In this document: positions 1-11,592 of the stretch, one piece after another | Layout: each line of letters starts with the position of its first letter | How positions within the stretch are numbered: position 1 is the stretch's first letter | NCBI RefSeq assembly: GCF_022698145.1 | Contig: NZ_JALDAX010000012.1 | Coordinates: 220,494-284,493 of the forward strand | Reading direction: 5' to 3' | Source: Streptomyces spinosisporus | GTDB taxonomy: Bacteria; Actinomycetota; Actinomycetes; Streptomycetales; Streptomycetaceae | Length of the DNA: 64,000 nucleotides | Program-made: the position numbers and the translations under genes | The notes under the pieces: model-generated | What the model was told of the DNA's origin: nothing | The model's database searches: none | Seen by the model: only the letters and a program-made list of their open reading frames with translations

Positions 1-3375
<3,375 letters not shown>

Positions 3376-3502
3376 GGACGGCGAGAAGGACCGCAAAAGC
3401 GCAGCTCACAGCGGACCGGGGCGTACGTACGGTGTGCCCCGGCCCACACCGGATAAACCAGGCGCTTCGGCGGTGACAGTCGTACACTGGTCGGTCCACT
3501 GC

Positions 3503-3531
3503 AGGCCGGTTCCCCGCACGGGAACCGGCCT
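3503..3531. terminator. Perfect 12-bp hairpin between metH and the HAD gene
   Basis: Arms 3503-3514 and 3520-3531 are perfectly complementary with a 5-base loop (CGCAC). It has no T-run. It lies 128 bases after metH and ends just before the ribosome binding site AAGGAGGTG of the next gene, so it could end metH transcripts or act as a leader hairpin of the HAD gene. Confidence 0.6.
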
Positions 3532-3558
3532 GATCGTCCCTCAAGGAGGTGCGCCCGG

Positions 3559-4254
3559 ATGACCAGTACGGTCCCCGCGCTCGGAACCCGAACGGCCGAA
3601 GGCTCAGCCCTGCAGGCCGTGCTCCTCGACATGGACGGCACCCTGGTGGACACCGAGGGCTTCTGGTGGGACGTCGAGTGCGAGATCTTCGCCGGTCTCG
3701 GCCACACCCTCGACGACTCCTGGCGCCATGTCGTGGTGGGCGGACCCATGGCCCGCAGCGCGGGGTTCCTGATCGAGGCCACCGGCGCCGACATCACGCT
3801 CGCCGAGCTCTCGGTCCTGCTCAACCAGGGCTTCGAGAGCCGCATCGCCCGCGCCCTGCCGCTGATGCCGGGTGCCGCCAGACTGCTCGCCGAGCTGTCC
3901 GAGTACGAGATCCCCACGGCCCTGGTCTCCGCCTCGCACCGGCGCATCATCGACCGGGTGCTCACCTCGCTCGGCCCCCAGCACTTCGCCCTCTCGGTGG
4001 CCGGCGACGAGGTGCCCCGCACCAAGCCGCACCCCGACCCGTATCTGGCCGCGGCCGCCGGCCTCGGCGTGGATCCGGCCCGGTGCGCGGTCGTCGAGGA
4101 CACCGCGACCGGGGTCGCGGCGGCCGAGGCCGCGGGCTGCCATGTGGTCGTGGTGCCCTCGGTGGCCCCCATCGCACCCGCCGCCCGGCGCACCGTCGTC
4201 ACCTCGCTCGAAGAGGTCGACCTGACATTTCTGCGCGGGCTGATCGCTGTCTGA
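3559..4254 (+). CDS. HAD-superfamily phosphatase / phosphoglucomutase-like hydrolase
   Basis: 231-residue haloacid dehalogenase-type hydrolase. Motif I is LLDMDGTLVDTEG with nucleophile Asp24 and Asp26; the Ser of motif II is in LVSAS; motif III Lys is in TKPHPDPY; motif IV acidic residues are in VVEDTATGV. The helical cap between motifs I and II is of the beta-phosphoglucomutase/CbbY/GS1-like type. Start ATG 3559 is set by the strong AAGGAGGTG 8 bases upstream. The substrate cannot be deduced; members act on sugar phosphates, nucleotides or phosphoglycolate. It stands alone between metH and a binding-protein gene. Confidence 0.85.
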   Translation: MTSTVPALGTRTAEGSALQAVLLDMDGTLVDTEGFWWDVECEIFAGLGHTLDDSWRHVVVGGPMARSAGFLIEATGADITLAELSVLLNQGFESRIARALPLMPGAARLLAELSEYEIPTALVSASHRRIIDRVLTSLGPQHFALSVAGDEVPRTKPHPDPYLAAAAGLGVDPARCAVVEDTATGVAAAEAAGCHVVVVPSVAPIAPAARRTVVTSLEEVDLTFLRGLIAV

Positions 4255-4707
4255 TCGCCGTCCGATGACAGAAATGCGCTGAACGTTCACGCAGTGTGCG
4301 GTAGTGATAGGACAGGAATTCCCACTGCCGGTGTGCGAGGGAATTCGAATCAGGACGAGCGGCCGAATTCCGGTGCCGATCCGGGTCGTTGAGAATGTGA
4401 CGTTCCCCACGTTTACGGCCCTCGACAGGGTGGGCGGCATGTGCAGCCCGCCCGTTTTCACCGTGCCCCGGCGTGCCTTTGTGTCCCGATTGATGGGAAC
4501 CTGCACGAAACCTTCCCATCGTGGGTTTCCGGTCCGTCCGCACCCGATTCCGCTGCGTGATGGGGGCTCAACTCCGGTGGCTGCCAACCCTCGTGCCGGT
4601 GCCGACTAATCTCATCGCGAGGACCATCGCCCCTACCCCCGTGATCCGCTGCGACACCCCTGCATGCCGGGTACACGGACCTGAACAGCTTCTGGAGAAA
4701 CTCGAGC
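4255..4707. other. Intergenic region, 453 bases, with a perfect inverted repeat
   Basis: No convincing coding frame. It contains GAATTCCC (4316-4323) and GGGAATTC (4339-4346), a perfect 8-bp inverted repeat with a 15-base spacer, about 360 bases before the lipoprotein gene. It is less GC-rich than its surroundings and should carry the promoter of the 4708 gene, but no clear -35/-10 pair was found. Confidence 0.45.
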
Positions 4708-6312
4708 ATGAACCGCAAGACTTTGGTGCTGCCTGCCGTGGTCGGCCTGCTCGCGCCCGTGCTCGCCGCTTGTGGTGGTTCCGACAGTGGCAGCAGCGGT
4801 GGGGACGCGATCGTCGTCGGTACGACGGACCAGTTCACCGCCACCAAGGCCGCCCCTGCGCCGCTCGACCCGGCGTACGCGTACGACGTGGGCACCTGGA
4901 ACATCCTGCGCCAGACCGTGCAGACCCTGATGATCCAGCCGCGCGGCGAGGGCGACCCCGTGCCCGAGGCCGCCGAGAGCTGCGGCTTCACCGACTCCGG
5001 CAACGAGCGCTACGCCTGCAGGCTGCGGGAGGGCCTGAAGTTCGCCAACGGCGACGCCATCACCGCGCAGGACGTCAAGTACTCCATCGACCGCGTGCGC
5101 ACCATCAACGCCGAGGGCGGCCCGGTCGGCCTGCTCTCCACCATCGACACGGTCGAGGCCAAGGGCGACCGCGACGTGATCTTCCACCTGAAGACCGCCG
5201 ACGCCACCTTCCCGTACAAGCTGTCGACCCCGGTCGCCGGCATCGTCAACCCCGACGACTACGAGAAGAACAAGCTGCGCGACGGCTTCGACGTCGACGG
5301 CTCCGGTCCGTACACCCTCTCCAGCGAGGTCAAGGACGACGCGCTCGTGAAGGCCACGTTCACCAAGAACCCCAACTACAAGGGGACGCTCAAGGTGAAC
5401 AACTCCAAGGCGGAGATGGTCTCCTTCGCGGACGCCGACGCGATGGGCAAGGCGCTCGACAAGGGTGACATCGACGTCATGACCCGCAGCATGTCGCCGG
5501 AGCAGATCCAGAAGCTCTCCAACGACTCGGACACCAGCGTCGACCTCGTCGAGATGGCCGGCCTCGAGATCCGCTACCTCGCCTTCAACACCAACGCCCC
5601 GAGCGTGAAGACGAAGGCCGTCCGCCAGGCGATGGCCCAGCTGATCAACCGCGGCGAGCTCGTCTCCAAGGTCTACGGCACCCAGGCCGAGCCGCTGTTC
5701 TCGCTGGTCCCGGCGAGCATCACCGGCCACTCCAACTCGTTCTTCAACAAGTACGGCGACCCGAGCACCACCAAGGCCAAGGCCACGCTGGAAGCCGCCA
5801 ACATCACCACTCCGGTGAAGCTGACGCTGCACTACACGACCGACCACTACGGCTCGGCCACCAAGAAGGAATTCCAGATCCTTCAGAAGCAGCTCAACAG
5901 CAGCGGCCTGTTCGACGTCAGCATCCAGGGCTCGCTCTGGAAGGACTACATCCCGGCCGAGCGCAAGGGCGACTACGACGTCTGGGGCATGGGCTGGTTC
6001 CCCGACTTCCCCGACGCCGACAACTACCTGGCGCCGTTCCTCGACAAGGACAACTTCCTCAAGCTGCCGTACCACAACAACAAGATCATCAACGACCTCA
6101 TCCCGGCGTCCCGCCGTGAGGCCGACCGCATCGCCGCATCCCCCGACCTGACGCAGATCCAGGACGACGTCGCCAGTGACGTGCCGATCCTGCCGCTGTG
6201 GCAGGGCAAGCAGTACGTGGCCGCCCGCGACGACGTCACGGGCACCGCGTACGCTCTCAACTCCTCCTCGACTCTTCAGTTGTGGGAGCTCAGCCGTGGA
6301 GTGAGCGGCTGA
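4708..6312 (+). CDS. ABC transporter solute-binding lipoprotein, family 5 (oligopeptide type)
   Basis: 534-residue SBP_bac_5 protein. It starts with a lipoprotein signal (lipobox LAAC, acylated Cys22), followed by a Ser/Gly linker and the bilobal fold: the YACRLREGLKFANGD and DVKYSIDRV region of the N-lobe is typical of peptide- and nickel-binding members. It would sit on the outer face of the membrane and hand a peptide-like ligand to a permease. No permease or ATPase gene is adjacent; a second, clearly related binding protein follows 67 bases downstream. Start ATG 4708 has a modest GGAG about 10 bases upstream. The ligand is unknown. Confidence 0.9.
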   Translation: MNRKTLVLPAVVGLLAPVLAACGGSDSGSSGGDAIVVGTTDQFTATKAAPAPLDPAYAYDVGTWNILRQTVQTLMIQPRGEGDPVPEAAESCGFTDSGNERYACRLREGLKFANGDAITAQDVKYSIDRVRTINAEGGPVGLLSTIDTVEAKGDRDVIFHLKTADATFPYKLSTPVAGIVNPDDYEKNKLRDGFDVDGSGPYTLSSEVKDDALVKATFTKNPNYKGTLKVNNSKAEMVSFADADAMGKALDKGDIDVMTRSMSPEQIQKLSNDSDTSVDLVEMAGLEIRYLAFNTNAPSVKTKAVRQAMAQLINRGELVSKVYGTQAEPLFSLVPASITGHSNSFFNKYGDPSTTKAKATLEAANITTPVKLTLHYTTDHYGSATKKEFQILQKQLNSSGLFDVSIQGSLWKDYIPAERKGDYDVWGMGWFPDFPDADNYLAPFLDKDNFLKLPYHNNKIINDLIPASRREADRIAASPDLTQIQDDVASDVPILPLWQGKQYVAARDDVTGTAYALNSSSTLQLWELSRGVSG

Positions 6313-6316
6313 CAAG

Positions 6317-6350
6317 ATCCCCGGGGCCCCAGGGACGGCGGCCCCGGGAT
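6317..6350 (+). terminator. Intercistronic GC hairpin between the two binding proteins
   Basis: Arms about 6317-6328 and 6340-6350 pair (core CCGGGGCC/GGCCCCGG) with one bulged C. There is no T-run. It may terminate or stabilise the upstream message and so uncouple expression of the two lipoproteins. Confidence 0.5.
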
Positions 6351-6379
6351 TCCTGATACCGACGAGAAGGCAATGTGCC

Positions 6380-7960
6380 GTGAAGATGCGCAACCAGTGG
6401 CCGGTCCTGCCCGTAGTGGCAGGGCTGGCCTCCGGGCTTTTGACGGGCTGTGGAGCCGACAGCGGCGATTCCGGAGGAACCGGATCCTCCGTCGTCATGG
6501 GAATGTCGGACGACGTCCTGGCCACCGACCCCGCCTCCGGATACGACCCGGGGTCCTGGCTGCTGTTCAACAACGTCTTCCAGTCCCTGCTCAGCTTTCC
6601 CAACGGCGGGACCGAGCCCGAGCCGGAGGCGGCCGAGTCGTGCGGCTTCAGCGACACCTCGGCCAAGGTCTACAAGTGCACGCTCAAGGACGGCCTGCAC
6701 TTCAGCAACGGTGACAAGCTCACCTCGGAGGACGTCAAGTTCTCCTTCGACCGCATGCTGAAGATCAACGACGCCGCCGGTCCGGCGATCATGTTCCCCA
6801 TGCTGGACAAGGTGGAGACGCCGGACGAGAAGACCGTCGTCTTCCGGCTGAAGGTCCCCGACGCCACCTTCCCCAGCAAGATCGCCTCCGGTGCGGGCTC
6901 GATCGTCGACCACACCCAGTACGACGGCGACAAGCTGCGCAAGGACGGCAAGGCGGTCGGCTCCGGCCCGTACAAGCTGGACTCCTTCGACAAGAAGGAG
7001 GCCGTCTTCTCGGTCAACAAGAGCTACAAGGGCACCGCCAAGGTCAAGAACTCCGGCGTGACGCTGAAGTTCTTCCACGGCGACCAGAACGCCCTGAAGA
7101 AGGCGCTCCAGGACGACAAGGTCGACATCGCCTACCGCGGTCTGACCGCGGGCGCCATCGCCGACCTGCAGAACGCCAACAACAACTCCAAGGTCGAGGT
7201 CGTCGAGGGCAGCAGCGCCGAGGTCCAGCACCTGGTCTTCAACATGAAGGACCCGGTCGCCGGAAAGCTCGGCGTCCGCAAGGCGATCGCCTATCTGATC
7301 GACCGCGACGCTCTGATCAAGGACGTCTACGAGGGCACGGCCACCCCGCTGTACTCGATCATCCCGGCGGGCATCGGCGGCCACAACACCGCCTTCTTCG
7401 ACACCTACGGCGCCAGCCCCTCCCCGGCCAAGGCCGCCGCCGCGCTCAAGGCCGACGGCATCACCGGCAAGGTGAAGCTGACCCTGTGGTCCACCCCGTC
7501 CCGCTACGGCCCGGCCACCGACGAGGAACTGAAGGCGATCGCCAAGCAGCTCAACGCCAGCGGTCTGTTCGACGCCGACGTGAAGTCCGTGGCCTTCGAC
7601 CAGTACGAGAAGGACATCGCCGCGGGCAAGTACGGCGTGTACGTGAAGGGCTGGGTGCCGGACTACCCGGACGCCGACAACTTCACGGCCCCGTTCTTCG
7701 GCAAGGGCAACGTGCTGAGCAACAACTACAGCAACAGCACCATCACCGGCACGCTCATCCCGCGCACCGCCGCCCAGAGCGACCGCGCCGCGACCGACAA
7801 CGACTACGACCGGCTGCAGGACATCGTCGCCGACCAGCTGCCGGTCCTGCCGGTCTGGCAGGCCAAGCAGTACGCGGTGACCCGCGAGAACGTCTACGGC
7901 CTCGAATACTGCCTGGACGCCTCGACGGTGTTCCGCTTCTGGGAGCTCAGCAAGGACTGA
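6380..7960 (+). CDS. ABC transporter solute-binding lipoprotein, family 5, paralogue of the preceding gene
   Basis: 526-residue SBP_bac_5 lipoprotein, lipobox LLTGC with Cys24. It aligns along its length with the upstream protein (for example EAAESCGF, GLHFSNGD / GLKFANGD, PDYPDADNF / PDFPDADNY, VLPVWQAKQY / ILPLWQGKQY), so the pair arose by tandem duplication. GTG start 6380 is preceded by GAGAAGG. As with its neighbour, no membrane or ATPase component is present, so it either shares an unlinked permease or senses a ligand. It ends 15 bases before a strong terminator. Confidence 0.9.
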   Translation: MKMRNQWPVLPVVAGLASGLLTGCGADSGDSGGTGSSVVMGMSDDVLATDPASGYDPGSWLLFNNVFQSLLSFPNGGTEPEPEAAESCGFSDTSAKVYKCTLKDGLHFSNGDKLTSEDVKFSFDRMLKINDAAGPAIMFPMLDKVETPDEKTVVFRLKVPDATFPSKIASGAGSIVDHTQYDGDKLRKDGKAVGSGPYKLDSFDKKEAVFSVNKSYKGTAKVKNSGVTLKFFHGDQNALKKALQDDKVDIAYRGLTAGAIADLQNANNNSKVEVVEGSSAEVQHLVFNMKDPVAGKLGVRKAIAYLIDRDALIKDVYEGTATPLYSIIPAGIGGHNTAFFDTYGASPSPAKAAAALKADGITGKVKLTLWSTPSRYGPATDEELKAIAKQLNASGLFDADVKSVAFDQYEKDIAAGKYGVYVKGWVPDYPDADNFTAPFFGKGNVLSNNYSNSTITGTLIPRTAAQSDRAATDNDYDRLQDIVADQLPVLPVWQAKQYAVTRENVYGLEYCLDASTVFRFWELSKD

Positions 7961-7974
7961 GCGGCCCTACGCAC

Positions 7975-8012
7975 GGAAGAAGGGCGCCCCCTCGCGGGGG
8001 ACGCCCTTCTTC
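7975..8012. terminator. Bidirectional terminator between convergent genes
   Basis: Nearly perfect 17-bp stem, arms 7975-7991 and 7996-8012, with one bulged A and a short CTCG loop. GGAAGAAGGGCG on one side and CGCCCTTCTTCC on the other give A-rich and T-rich flanks for both directions. It separates the binding protein (+) from the response regulator (-). Confidence 0.9.
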
Positions 8013-8030
8013 CGTCACTGCCACGAGGGC

Positions 8031-8702
8031 TCACTGCGCGCCGGGACGCACCAGCCCGCTCTCGTACGCGTACACCGCGGCCTGCACGCGGTCGCGTAGC
8101 CCCAGCTTGGTCAGCACATGGCCGACGTGCGTCTTCACCGTGGTCTCGCTGACGAAGAGATCGGCCGCGATCTCGGCGTTGGACAGCCCGCGGGCCACCA
8201 GCTTCAGCACCTCCACCTCGCGGTCGGTGAGGGTGTGCAGCGTGTCGGGGACCGGCTCGTCACCCGAGGGCAGATGCGTGGCGTACTTGTCGAGCAGCCG
8301 CCGGGTGATGCTCGGCGCGAGCATGGCCTCGCCGCCGGCCACCACACGGATCGCCTGCACCAGCTCGTTGGCCGGCGCGTCCTTGAGGAGAAAGCCGCTG
8401 GCGCCCGCGCGCAGCGCCTCCACCACGTACTCGTCGAGGTCGAAGGTGGTCAGCACGAGCACCTTGGCCGGGCCGTCCCGCCCGGGCCCGGTGATCTGCC
8501 GGGTCGCCTCCACCCCGTCCATGCGGGGCATACGGATGTCCATCAGGACCACGTCGGGCTGCAGAGCCCGCACCTGGTCGAGAGCCTGGAGGCCGTCTCC
8601 GGCCTCGCCGACGACCGCGATGTCCTGCTCGGCCTCCAGGATCATCCGGAAGCCGGTACGCAGCAGCGGCTGGTCGTCGACCAGTAGGACGCGGATGGCC
8701 AC
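8031..8702 (-). CDS. NarL/FixJ-family response regulator, orphan
   Basis: 223-residue two-component response regulator. Receiver domain residues 1-120: acidic pair in VLLVDDQ, phospho-acceptor Asp55 in VVLMDIRMP, Lys in FLLKDAP. C-terminal LuxR-type helix-turn-helix about 155-215 (LTDREVEVLKLVARGLSNAEIA). Such proteins bind DNA as dimers when phosphorylated, usually by a sensor kinase encoded next door; here no kinase is adjacent on either side. It may be co-transcribed with the nuclease gene that ends 14 bases upstream. Target genes cannot be inferred. Confidence 0.93.
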   Translation of the reverse strand: MAIRVLLVDDQPLLRTGFRMILEAEQDIAVVGEAGDGLQALDQVRALQPDVVLMDIRMPRMDGVEATRQITGPGRDGPAKVLVLTTFDLDEYVVEALRAGASGFLLKDAPANELVQAIRVVAGGEAMLAPSITRRLLDKYATHLPSGDEPVPDTLHTLTDREVEVLKLVARGLSNAEIAADLFVSETTVKTHVGHVLTKLGLRDRVQAAVYAYESGLVRPGAQ

Positions 8703-8716
8703 GTAAGTCTCCTTCG

Positions 8717-9892
8717 CTAGTCCGGCCCCATTCTGCCCTGCGTGCGGTCACCGGACTCGGCCGCCCTCACGGGCAGCGGATACGGCGGGGGAGTGCCGCC
8801 GAATTCCGGGCAGTGCGCCTGGTGGTCGCACCAGCCGCACAGCTTGGTGGGGCGCGGGCGCCAGTCCCCGGACTCCGTCGCCTGCCGGATCGCGTCCCAC
8901 AGCGCGAGCAGCTTGCGCTCGACGCGCTCCAGGTCGGCGAGGACGGGGTCGTACGTCAGGACGTCGCCGCTGCCGAGGTACACCAGCTGCAGCCGCCGCG
9001 GGACGACGTGCTTCAGCCGCCACACCACCAGGGCGTAGAACTTCATCTGGAACAGCGCGCCCTCCGCGTACTCCGGGCGGGGCGCCTTGCCCGTCTTGTA
9101 GTCGACGATCCGGACCTCGCCCGTGGGTGCCACGTCGACCCGGTCGATGATGCCGCGCAGCGTGAGCCCCGAGTCCAGCTCGGCCTCGACCCACAACTCG
9201 CGCTCGGCGGGCTCCAGCCGGGTCGGATCCTCCAGCGTGAACCAGCGCTCGACGAGCTGCTCCGCCTCGCCCAGCCAGCGGGCCAGCCGCTCGCCCTCGG
9301 GGTCGTCCGCGAAGAGCTCCAGGACCTCCGGCCTGCTCTCCCGCAGCCGGTCCCACTGCGCGGGGATCAGGGACTTGGCCCGCGGCGCGGTCCGCTCCGC
9401 CGCCGGCGCGTCGAAGAGCCGCTCCAGCACGGCGTGCACCAGCGTGCCTCGGGTCGCCGCCTCGCTCGGCTTCTCGGGCAGCCGGTCGATCACACGGAAG
9501 CGGTACAGCAGCGGGCACTGCATGAAGTCGCTCGCGCGCGAGGGAGACAGGCTTGCGGGCACTATGGCCACCGGCGCGCCGCCGCCCACCACCCCGGCCG
9601 CACCCCCGGCCACCGCCCGCACGCCCGCAACGCCCTCCGCCGCCACCACCGGCTCGACCGGCGCGACGGGGGCGCCGGTCGCCGTCGGCTGGACTGGCGT
9701 GACGGGTTCGGCGGTCGCCGTCGGCTGGACCGGCATGACCGGCTCCACGGTCGTCACCGGCTCGACCGCCGTCACCGGCTCGCCGGTCGTCACGGCCTCC
9801 GTCGTAGTCGCCGGATCCACAGATACCGGCGAATCCCCCTGTGCCGCACCGCTGCCGCCGGCCTCGGCCGCACCCTCCGCGCTCGTCTCCAT
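8717..9892 (-). CDS. RecB/Cas4-like PD-(D/E)XK exonuclease with iron-sulfur Cys motif and repeat-rich N-terminus
   Basis: 391-residue protein from ATG 9892 (AAGG about 10 bases upstream); longer frames would overlap the divergent protease gene. The C-terminal ~280 residues are a RecB-family nuclease: LSPSRASDFMQCPLLYRF, the GTLVH motif, active-site VDYKTGK, and a downstream Gln helix (ALFQMKFYAL). The first Cys (QCPL) with the C-terminal CGWC...HC set fits the 4Fe-4S cluster of AddB/Cas4-type nucleases. The N-terminal ~115 residues are low-complexity, with four 12-residue Pro/Val/Thr repeats matching a 36-bp DNA repeat. A role in DNA end processing is inferred. The true start could be nearer the nuclease domain. 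Confidence 0.85.
   Translation of the reverse strand: METSAEGAAEAGGSGAAQGDSPVSVDPATTTEAVTTGEPVTAVEPVTTVEPVMPVQPTATAEPVTPVQPTATGAPVAPVEPVVAAEGVAGVRAVAGGAAGVVGGGAPVAIVPASLSPSRASDFMQCPLLYRFRVIDRLPEKPSEAATRGTLVHAVLERLFDAPAAERTAPRAKSLIPAQWDRLRESRPEVLELFADDPEGERLARWLGEAEQLVERWFTLEDPTRLEPAERELWVEAELDSGLTLRGIIDRVDVAPTGEVRIVDYKTGKAPRPEYAEGALFQMKFYALVVWRLKHVVPRRLQLVYLGSGDVLTYDPVLADLERVERKLLALWDAIRQATESGDWRPRPTKLCGWCDHQAHCPEFGGTPPPYPLPVRAAESGDRTQGRMGPD
9677..9820. repeat. Four 36-bp tandem repeats inside the RecB-like nuclease gene
   Basis: Copies start at 9677, 9713, 9749 and 9785, exactly 36 bases apart, each beginning GGTCG(C/T)C. They encode 12-residue units of the form (T/A)TxEPVxPVxPT on the minus strand. 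Similarity falls off toward the edges. The multiple-of-three period keeps the frame. Confidence 0.8.
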
Positions 9893-10066
9893 GTCCCAGA
9901 CCTTACGGCCCGCCACTGACAGTGACCCAGCCACGGTCGTGACGGGCGCGACGCCCGGGAAAACTGAGGGGGTGCCGGGGCGGAACACGCCGCGACGGCC
10001 GCATACCATCGACCCCAGACCCTTCCGCCCGGCAGGCGCGGAAGACGCTTCGAACGAGGGGACATC

Positions 10067-11539
10067 GTGGACGAGAGCGGCGGGAGCGGGCAGCCGCGGT
10101 CCGGCACCGACGAGCCGGCCGAGCACCACGCAGGGCCTACGGCCCCGGCCGCCCCCTCACCCACCCCGGCCGACGAACGGCCCGCCGAGACCACCGAGGG
10201 GGAGAACGGCGCCGACGCCCGGGAGGACCACCGGCCGGGCACCGACACCGGCGCGGGCGCCGCACACGACGCCGCGGGCAACGACACCACGGACCAGCGC
10301 CCCGGGGACGACCACCCCGCGGCTCACTCCGGCGAACGCACCCTCGCCCACTCCGGCACCGGCAACCGCCCACCCCGGCGCCCCGAATCCCCCCGAGGCG
10401 GCCTGCTCATGGGCCGCCCCTTCGGCGTACCGGTCTATGTGGCGCCCAGCTGGTTCCTCGTCGCCGCCCTGATCACCTGGGTGTTCGGCGGCCAGCTCGA
10501 CCGCGTACTGCCGGAACTGGGCGCAGCCCGCTACCTCGTCTCCCTCTTCTTCGCGGTCGCCTTCTACGCCTCCGTCCTCATCCACGAACTCGCCCACACG
10601 GTCGCGGCCCTGCGCTTCAAGCTCCCCGTACGCCGCATCCAGCTCCAGTTCTTCGGCGGCGTCTCCGAGATCGAGAAGGAGGCCGAGACCCCCGGCAGGG
10701 AGTTCGTGCTGGCCTTCGTCGGCCCCCTGCTCTCCCTCGTCCTCGCCGGCCTCTTCTACGTCGCCATGCAGCCCGTCGAACCCGGCACGGTCCCCGGCGT
10801 CCTGCTGGCCGGCCTGATGATCTCCAACCTCATCGTGGCCGCCTTCAACCTCCTGCCCGGCCTGCCCCTGGACGGCGGCCGCATGCTGCGCGCGGTGGTC
10901 TGGAAGATCACCGGCAAGCCCATGAGCGGCACCATCGCGGCCGCCTGGGTCGGCCGCGCCCTCGCCGTCTCCGTCCTGGTCGGCCTCCCGCTGCTCACCC
11001 AGTCCGGCGCCCTCGGCTCCACCGCCGAGGACAGCGTCGGCATGGACACCGTCACCGACGCCCTGCTGGCCGCCATCCTCGCCGCGATCATCTGGACCGG
11101 CGCCGGCAACAGCCTGCGCATGGCCCGGCTCAGGGAGCACCTGCCGGAACTGCGCGCCCGCAACCTCACCCGTCGCGCCGTCCCGGTCGAGACCGACACC
11201 CCGCTGTCCGAGGCCCTGCGCCGTGCCAACGCCGCCGGGGCCCGCGCCCTCGTCGTCGTCGACCCCGACGGCACCCCCATCTCCCTGGTGCGCGAGGCCG
11301 CCATCGTCGGCGTACCCGAACACCGCCGCCCCTGGGTCGCCGTCAGCGGCCTCGCCCAGGACCTCACCGACGGCATGCGCGTCTCCGCCGAACTCGCGGG
11401 CGAGGACCTCCTCGACGTCCTGCGCGCCACCCCCGCCACCGAGTACCTGGTGGTCGAGGAGACCGGCGAGATCTACGGCGTCCTGTCCGCCGCGGACGTG
11501 GAGCGCGCCTTCGTGAAGGCCATGGCCCGCCCCTCCTAG
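10067..11539 (+). CDS. Site-2 protease (M50 zinc metalloprotease) with C-terminal CBS region, Rip3-like
   Basis: 490-residue membrane protease. Residues 1-110 are charged, Pro/Ala-rich and probably disordered. The M50 core begins at MGRPFGVPVYVAPSWF (about 115) with several membrane segments; zinc ligands His173 and His177 with catalytic Glu174 in HELAH, and the third ligand Asp269 in LPLDGG. A CBS-type nucleotide-binding pair occupies about 375-490. This matches the actinobacterial SpoIVFB/Rip3 group that cleaves transmembrane substrates such as anti-sigma factors; the substrate here is unknown. GTG start 10067 has GAGGGGA upstream. Divergent from the RecB-like gene. Confidence 0.9.
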   Translation: MDESGGSGQPRSGTDEPAEHHAGPTAPAAPSPTPADERPAETTEGENGADAREDHRPGTDTGAGAAHDAAGNDTTDQRPGDDHPAAHSGERTLAHSGTGNRPPRRPESPRGGLLMGRPFGVPVYVAPSWFLVAALITWVFGGQLDRVLPELGAARYLVSLFFAVAFYASVLIHELAHTVAALRFKLPVRRIQLQFFGGVSEIEKEAETPGREFVLAFVGPLLSLVLAGLFYVAMQPVEPGTVPGVLLAGLMISNLIVAAFNLLPGLPLDGGRMLRAVVWKITGKPMSGTIAAAWVGRALAVSVLVGLPLLTQSGALGSTAEDSVGMDTVTDALLAAILAAIIWTGAGNSLRMARLREHLPELRARNLTRRAVPVETDTPLSEALRRANAAGARALVVVDPDGTPISLVREAAIVGVPEHRRPWVAVSGLAQDLTDGMRVSAELAGEDLLDVLRATPATEYLVVEETGEIYGVLSAADVERAFVKAMARPS

Positions 11540-11577
11540 TGCTCGCTCCGGTGGTCGGCGGCCCCGGCAAACCCCGG

Positions 11578-11592
11578 TAGGCTGTTCACATG
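11578..11592 (+). promoter_or_regulatory. Candidate leaderless promoter -10 of trmI
   Basis: TAGGCT (11578-11583) fits TANNNT and ends 6 bases before the ATG, with no Shine-Dalgarno sequence in between. This spacing is typical of leaderless actinobacterial transcripts that start at the A of ATG. No clear -35 was found. Confidence 0.45.

Noticed and set aside
9677..9820. 36-bp periodic repeats considered as a CRISPR array
   Set aside because: Repeats are contiguous without spacers and lie in frame inside a nuclease gene.
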